Shown here piece after piece: positions 46,144 through 50,237 of a stretch of DNA of 50,237 nucleotides. Positions within the stretch are counted from its first letter, which is position 1, and every line of letters begins with the position of its first letter. The stretch lies in the NCBI GenBank assembly GCA_964486075.1, contig CAZALU010000014.1, forward strand, positions 1-50,237, in the 5' to 3' direction. Position numbers and translations under genes: made by a program. Below the pieces are notes generated by a model, which was not told the origin of the DNA, ran no database searches, and saw only the letters and a list, made by a program, of their open reading frames with translations. The DNA is from JAHIJO01 sp964486075. GTDB taxonomy: Bacteria > Verrucomicrobiota > Kiritimatiellia > JAAZAB01.

Positions 46144-46968
46144 GTGACCAAGAATCGCTTCACCATTCACGGAACACGCGGCACAATGCCGGTCGCCGGC
46201 CGTCAATTTGCCAGGTACGGCACGCAGACGACCTGCTTCAGTCTGAGGACACCGCAAGGGTTGATCGTGGTGGATGCCGGCACGGGCATCATCTCCCTTT
46301 CCGAGAGCCTGCAACACGAGACGGAATTGCCGCCCATCACCATGTTTTTTACTCATTTCCATCTGGATCATGTCATCGGCTTACCCTTATTTCAGCCTAT
46401 CTACCAGCCGCAGGCCCGGATCACGATGATGGGCGATCCCGACCGACCGGGCGGCTGGAAGCGCGCGTTGACAACCCTGATCGGCAAGCCTTATTGGCCG
46501 GTCGACCTTTTGGATCAGCGCACCAGCATACGGCTCCAGGATCTTCCTGCCGGTCGCTTCACAATGCTGCGTCACGGCATACGCATCGCTTGGTGTCAGG
46601 CTTGGCATCCTCAGCAATGCATGGCCTACCGCCTGGAAAGCAACGTCAGCCGAATCGTGATTGCAACTGATCATGAAACCGGCAATCGCCAGATTGATGA
46701 GAATTTTTTAAGCTTTTGTCGCGGAGCGGATATGCTGATTATGGATGCCCAGTATACGCCTCGGGAGCTAACTGCCCATCGCGGCTGGGGCCATGGCTCC
46801 TGGCTGACAGCCGCCACCATCGCCCGGGAAGCACAGGTGGGAGAACTGATCCTGACGCATCATGATCGTTATCGCACGGACGCACACCTCGATGCCATCG
46901 TCCGGAAAGCCCGTCGGCTGTTTCCGCGAACTCGGGCCTCCCGCGAGGGTATGTCCGTAGCATTCTAA
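46144..46968 (+). CDS. Metallo-beta-lactamase-fold hydrolase
   Basis: 274 residues with the metal motif THFHLDH (His71, His73, Asp75, His76) and later IVIATDHETG and LILTHHD. The N-terminus IHGTRGTMPVAGRQFARYGT resembles the group of stand-alone MBL hydrolases sometimes linked to cyclic-nucleotide phosphodiesterases or carbon-phosphorus pathways; the substrate is unknown. The start is GTG at 46144, 8 nt after AGGAG, 72 bp after serA, so the two may share a transcript. Confidence 0.85.
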   Translation: MTKNRFTIHGTRGTMPVAGRQFARYGTQTTCFSLRTPQGLIVVDAGTGIISLSESLQHETELPPITMFFTHFHLDHVIGLPLFQPIYQPQARITMMGDPDRPGGWKRALTTLIGKPYWPVDLLDQRTSIRLQDLPAGRFTMLRHGIRIAWCQAWHPQQCMAYRLESNVSRIVIATDHETGNRQIDENFLSFCRGADMLIMDAQYTPRELTAHRGWGHGSWLTAATIAREAQVGELILTHHDRYRTDAHLDAIVRKARRLFPRTRASREGMSVAF

Positions 46969-46974
46969 TGCGAG

Positions 46975-47146
46975 CTATAGTGTTTCAGATAAATAACGCA
47001 AGAATGTGAGACGAAGTTCTAAGGGAACCCACCCCTATCCCCTCCAAGGAGGGGAACTGATTGGTTTGCTATATCTTATCCCCTCCCTGGAGGGGCGAGG
47101 GGTGGGTTCCTTGATCCTCGGATGTTAATTATCTGCACATCTATAG
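46975..47146. repeat. MITE-like repeat, interrupted copy B
   Basis: Left part CTATAGTGTTTCAGATAAAT (46975-46994) through ACGAAGTTCTAAGG (47011-47024) and right part GTTAATTATCTGCACATC (47124-47141) to CTATAG (47146) match copy A at 38647-38719. The ends are inverted repeats: reading the right end in reverse complement gives CTATAGATGTGCAGATAATT, identical at 17 of 22 positions counted over the full 22-bp ends. A 99-bp palindromic block splits it. Confidence 0.82.
47025..47123. repeat. Palindromic element inserted in copy B
   Basis: Outer arms GAACCCACCCC (47025-47035) and GGGGTGGGTTC (47099-47109) are exact inverted repeats. Two 16-bp hairpins lie inside: CCCCTCCAAGGAGGGG (47039-47054) and CCCCTCCCTGGAGGGG (47080-47095). 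This block is absent from copy A. Confidence 0.8.
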
Positions 47147-47316
47147 ACCCGCAACCCAAAGAAAATAAACCACGGATTTCATGGATAAAGCGGAGAATTT
47201 GAATCCTATTTAACTCATTAATTATCAGTACTATCCGCCCCGACTCTCTGGGAGGCCGGGATCCGTAGTAAGATTCTTGCTTTGATTGCGGTTCCTGATG
47301 TATCAGGCACTACAAA

Positions 47317-47414
47317 GGCGGGAAACCCTTTGGGTATTCCCGCCCTACAATTCGGAATTTATTGTAGGGCGGGCACGTCCGGCGTAGCTTCTGGGCGAAG
47401 CCGGATTGCCCGCC
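47317..47414. repeat. Array of three adjoining palindromes
   Basis: GGCGGGAA/TTCCCGCC (47317-47344, with inner ACCC/GGGT), CCCTACAAT/ATTGTAGGG (47343-47369) and GGCGGGCA/TGCCCGCC (47368-47414) follow each other with shared or overlapping ends. Confidence 0.75.
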
Positions 47415-47539
47415 GATCCAAGGCGGCAGCCAAGATAAATTAACCGCGAGTTTCGCGTCATCCGCGGTGAAAATTATTTCACAAAGCTGTCCCGCTCGGT
47501 CGGTCCGAATTTGCCATTACCCGGGGGGCTGCTGGCGCC

Positions 47540-47568
47540 TTGACAAACGCCCCTATTTACACCATAGT
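47540..47568 (+). promoter_or_regulatory. Promoter of the M42 peptidase gene
   Basis: Perfect -35 TTGACA (47540-47545), 17-bp spacer, -10 CATAGT (47563-47568), about 45 bp before the ATG at 47613. Confidence 0.55.
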
Positions 47569-47612
47569 CACTGCGTGTCAATCTACAACTCTTCACGGAA
47601 AACAATTAAATT

Positions 47613-48674
47613 ATGAACAAAGAATCCTTGTCGTTTCTCAAAGAACTGATGCGCCAGCCTTCCCCCTCAGGCTTTGAAGTGCCCGCCCAAAAGATCATCA
47701 AGGCCCGCATGTTGTCCAGCGCGGACAAGATCACAACCGATGTGCACGGCAACGTGATTGGCGTCCTCAATGAAAAAGCACGACTGAAGATCATGCTGGC
47801 CGGGCATGTGGATGAAATCGGACTGATGATCACCCATATTGACGCTAACGGCTATATTTACATGGCTATGATCGGAGGCATGGATCCGAAAGTAGTCATC
47901 GGCCAGCGGGTAAGCATTTTATCCGCCAGGCGTTCCGTGCGCGGCGTCATCGGTCATAAACCGATTCACTTGATGAACCAGTCGGAAAAAGGAAAAGAAA
48001 TTAACATCGAGGATCTCTGGATCGACATCGGCGCCAAAAACAAGCAGGATGCCCTGCAAGCTGTGGCCATTGGAGATCCGATCGTCGTCAATCCTGATTT
48101 TATAGAGATGCGCAACGGCTTGGTCTCATCCCGCGCCTTCGACGACCGGGTCGGCGCATGGGTGGTGACGGAAGTACTGCGCGCCCTGAAGGGCCACAAG
48201 TTGAACGTGGCTGTTTTCGCAGTGTCAACCGTCCAAGAGGAAATTGGGTTGCGGGGCGCCATTACGAGCGCATACCATATTAATCCGAATGCCGGTATCG
48301 CCGTGGACGTGGGGTTCGCCTCTGATTATCCTGGCTCGGATCCCAAAAAAACGGGTGAGATTGCCCTCGGTAAAGGACCCATCCTGCACGCCGGGGCCAA
48401 CATCAACCCAGCCTTGGGGAAACTGCTGATCGCCACGGCCAAAAAGAACCGGATTCCCTACCAGATGCAGGCCGAACCGCGCGCCACCGGCACCGACGCC
48501 AATGCAATCCAGCTGGCCCGGGGCGGGTGCGCCGCCGCGCTGCTCAGCGTGCCTAACCGTTACATGCATACCCCGGTGGAGGTTGTGTCGCTGAAGGACC
48601 TGGACAACTCGGTGGCACTAATTGCGGCAGCTATAGTCGCCCTGAAAGGCGACGAAAGTTTCATTCCGAGCTGA
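47613..48674 (+). CDS. M42-family metallo-aminopeptidase
   Basis: 353-residue cytoplasmic dinuclear-metal aminopeptidase of the TET/DAPA type (glutamyl aminopeptidase or related endoglucanase-annotated group). Ligands and catalytic residues are visible: His65 and Asp67 (GHVDEIG), Asp177/178 (FDDRVG), Glu209-Glu210 (TVQEEIGLRGA), Asp232 (VDVGFASD) and His319 (PNRYMHTPVE). Substrate preference is not clear. It is a single gene between repeat-filled spacers. Confidence 0.92.
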   Translation: MNKESLSFLKELMRQPSPSGFEVPAQKIIKARMLSSADKITTDVHGNVIGVLNEKARLKIMLAGHVDEIGLMITHIDANGYIYMAMIGGMDPKVVIGQRVSILSARRSVRGVIGHKPIHLMNQSEKGKEINIEDLWIDIGAKNKQDALQAVAIGDPIVVNPDFIEMRNGLVSSRAFDDRVGAWVVTEVLRALKGHKLNVAVFAVSTVQEEIGLRGAITSAYHINPNAGIAVDVGFASDYPGSDPKKTGEIALGKGPILHAGANINPALGKLLIATAKKNRIPYQMQAEPRATGTDANAIQLARGGCAAALLSVPNRYMHTPVEVVSLKDLDNSVALIAAAIVALKGDESFIPS

Positions 48675-48708
48675 TACCCCCCCTCCGGATGAATCGTGCT
48701 TTGCCGGA

Positions 48709-48735
48709 CGGCTCGGCCTGAGGCCTCGCCCTACC
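48709..48735 (-). repeat. Dispersed 27-bp repeat, copy 2
   Basis: On the minus strand GGTAGGGCGAGGCCTCAGGC then CGAGCCG, 24/27 identical to 40166-40192. It lies between the convergent M42 and secG genes. Confidence 0.65.
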
Positions 48736-48758
48736 TTCGGAACGGAAATAATCCCACA

Positions 48759-48785
48759 GGTGGGGCGAACCCTCCGGGTGAGCTG
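48759..48785 (+). repeat. Dispersed 27-bp repeat, diverged copy 3
   Basis: GGTGGGGCGAACCCTCCGGG then TGAGCTG, about 21/27 identical to copy 1, and in inverted orientation to copy 2, 23 bp away. The pair could form a hairpin between the secG and M42 ends. Confidence 0.5.
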
Positions 48786-48798
48786 TGATTTTTAGGAA

Positions 48799-49233
48799 CT
48801 ATTCCTGGGGCTGGGGCGCGGCGATCGGGGCGGCCGGTGCCGGCAAGGACGATTCTGCCGGCGTGGAGAACGGCTGGGAATTCGGGATGACGGGCGCAGA
48901 CACTGGGTAGGACGCCGGCGCAGGAACATTCGGGCGGACTGGCATGGAACCCTGCTCGATGGGCGCCTTACGCTCCATAAGCGAGCGTCCATATCCTCCA
49001 TGCGAGTAGATCCTGGCCAGCAACGTCGTGCTGATCAGAAAAGTAACACCCAGCCAGATGGTGATTCGCACCAGCACATTGCTCGCCCGCGCGCCAAACA
49101 AGGACTCCCCCATCTGCGCGCCAAACGCCAGTCCCAACCCTTCCCCCTTGCCCTTCTGCAGAAGAATTACGCCAATCAGCAGAAAGCTGCAGATGATCTC
49201 GACAATGATCAGTAATATTTTCAAAATTAACAT
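48799..49233 (-). CDS. secG: Protein translocase subunit SecG with a long Pro/Ala-rich tail
   Basis: Small translocon subunit with two membrane helices (LKILLIIVEIICSFLLIGVI and ASNVLVRITIWLGVTFLIST) and the loop motif LQKGKGEGLGLAFG. The 144-residue protein adds about 65 residues rich in Pro, Ala and Ser after the second helix; ordinary SecG has ~75-110. The start overlaps the tpiA stop by 7 bp. Confidence 0.93.
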   Translation of the reverse strand: MLILKILLIIVEIICSFLLIGVILLQKGKGEGLGLAFGAQMGESLFGARASNVLVRITIWLGVTFLISTTLLARIYSHGGYGRSLMERKAPIEQGSMPVRPNVPAPASYPVSAPVIPNSQPFSTPAESSLPAPAAPIAAPQPQE

Positions 49234-49994
49234 AAAGCCGCCTTGATTATGGCCATGAACGAGTCGGCATCGAGGGCGGCGCCCCCGATAAGCCCCCCGT
49301 CAATGTCGGGTTGCGAAAACAACTCTTTGGCGTTCGCGGGCTTGACGCTGCCACCGTATTGTATGCGAATGGACTGAGCAGTTTTTTCGTCCGCCATGCT
49401 TGCCAAAAGGCCACGGATCAAGTGGTGCACCGCCTGGGCCTGGTCCGGCGCGGCGGTCAAGCCCGTGCCGATCGCCCAGACTGGTTCATAGGCCACCACA
49501 ATCTTATTTAAGTCATCTTTTGCGATATTCTGGAGCCCATACCGGATCTGGGTCGTGATCACCGCTTCGGTCTGGTCCGTTTTGCGCTGCTCTAAGGTCT
49601 CGCCAACGCAAACGACCGGTCGCAGATTATTCGCCAGCGCGGTTATAACCTTGCGATTCACGTTTTCATCGGTCTCGCCGAATAGTCCGCGTCGCTCGCT
49701 ATGCCCGATGATAACGTAATGGCAAGAGAGCTCCCTCAGCATTGCGGCCGACACTTCGCCGGTAAAGGCGCCGGATTTCTCCCAATGCATATTCTGGGCG
49801 CCCAGCCCGATATCCGTTCCGGATATGGCGTCGCCGACCGCCTGCAAAGCTGTAAAAGGGGGACAGACTACTATTTCCACGCCCTTGCAGGAGGAAATAT
49901 CCAACTTGATTGCATGGACCAGGGCCAAGGACTCGGCCACGGTATTGTTCATCTTCCAGTTGCCGGCCACAATTGGTTTACGCATAGCATTCAA
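49227..49994 (-). CDS. tpiA: Triosephosphate isomerase
   Basis: Interconverts dihydroxyacetone phosphate and glyceraldehyde 3-phosphate. 255 residues with GNWKMN (Asn/Lys), the catalytic histidine in IIGHSERR, catalytic glutamate in VAYEPVWAIGTG and the phosphate-binding IQYGGSVKP. The best start is TTG at 49994, 7 nt after AAGGAG; an ATG 9 bp downstream is the alternative. Gene order pgk-tpiA-secG is common in bacteria. Confidence 0.96.
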   Translation of the reverse strand: MNAMRKPIVAGNWKMNNTVAESLALVHAIKLDISSCKGVEIVVCPPFTALQAVGDAISGTDIGLGAQNMHWEKSGAFTGEVSAAMLRELSCHYVIIGHSERRGLFGETDENVNRKVITALANNLRPVVCVGETLEQRKTDQTEAVITTQIRYGLQNIAKDDLNKIVVAYEPVWAIGTGLTAAPDQAQAVHHLIRGLLASMADEKTAQSIRIQYGGSVKPANAKELFSQPDIDGGLIGGAALDADSFMAIIKAALC

Positions 49995-50080
49995 GAGATA
50001 TCTCCTTGTTTCTAGGTCTGTTCCACGGCAAAGCGGTGGTCAAAAGTAACACATAAAGTCGCAGGACCAAGCCTAAAATG

Positions 50081-50109
50081 ACTATAGAATTTAGACATTC
50101 GACTTGCAA
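50081..50109 (-). promoter_or_regulatory. Possible tpiA-secG promoter
   Basis: In the 136-bp pgk-tpiA gap the minus strand has TTGCAA (50104-50109), 17 bp, and TATAGT (50081-50086, 5 of 6). It would start tpiA-secG independently of pgk. Confidence 0.45.
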
Positions 50110-50130
50110 CTTTTGACTTGCTTATTTCGA

Positions 50131-50237
<107 letters not shown>

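Larger units (their letters stand above)
46969..47612. other. 644-bp repeat-rich spacer without genes
   Basis: Holds the interrupted MITE-like copy B (46975-47146), decayed ACCACGGAT-type sequence (around 47168-47190), the array of three palindromes (47317-47414), the palindrome-like ACCGCGAGTTTCGCG...CCGCGGT stretch (~47441-47467) and the promoter of the M42 gene (47540-47568). No ORF is convincing. Confidence 0.75.

Noticed and set aside
47317..47414. CRISPR-like array
   Set aside because: The repeats are adjoining palindromes of different sequence and size, with no regular direct repeats or unique spacers, and no cas gene is present.

Overview
The window is a bacterial chromosome segment dominated by one very long minus-strand array of translation and transcription genes. 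Reading in the direction of transcription (right to left), it runs tRNA-Thr, tuf, rpmG, tRNA-Trp, secE, nusG, rplK, rplA, rplJ, rplL, rpoB, rpoC, rpsL, rpsG, fusA, rpsJ, then the S10, spc and alpha clusters, ending with rplQ near 6.1 kb. The rif, str, S10, spc and alpha operons are joined end to end over about 31 kb with few large gaps. tuf has left its usual place behind fusA and rpmD (L30) is absent.

The host is Gram-negative-like. It uses Shine-Dalgarno signals and sigma70-type promoters (TTGACA, 16-17 bp spacer, TATAAT-like). The best taxonomic hint is EF-Tu: its switch I lacks the usual ARGIT motif and carries a longer RRDPTKILTI stretch, which resembles planctomycete EF-Tu as I remember it. 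With the helix-turn-helix/EIIA fusion and the GH172- and PL22-like enzymes, this suggests the PVC superphylum (perhaps Kiritimatiellota or Lentisphaerota). That placement is inference.

Left flank (1-6 kb): a MATE exporter diverges from a two-gene operon. That operon encodes a DNA-binding/EIIA-like protein and a fused methyltransferase (RsmG domain followed by a SpoU/TrmH domain). It converges on a small minus-strand operon of a PilC/GspF inner-membrane protein and an alkyladenine DNA glycosylase, which has its own strong promoter.

Right flank (38-50 kb): a nucleoside 2-deoxyribosyltransferase-like protein and an MtaB-like methylthiotransferase are divergent. Next come a GH172 (DUF2961) protein, an exported MEMO-family protein, and a divergent oligogalacturonate-lyase-like beta-propeller, which together suggest plant or algal polysaccharide use. 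These are followed by serA, a metallo-beta-lactamase-fold hydrolase, an M42 aminopeptidase, and a minus-strand pgk-tpiA-secG run cut by the window edge.

Spacers outside and even inside the ribosomal array carry many palindromic repeats. Among them are two copies of a ~75-bp element with imperfect terminal inverted repeats, one of which is interrupted by a second palindromic element; a pair of 62-63 bp TGTAGC...GCTACA palindromes; and a dispersed 27-mer. No rRNA, CRISPR array, intact insertion sequence or prophage is seen. I did not find a clearly novel multi-gene system. The most unusual items are the RsmG-SpoU fusion, the altered EF-Tu switch I and the nested repeat.
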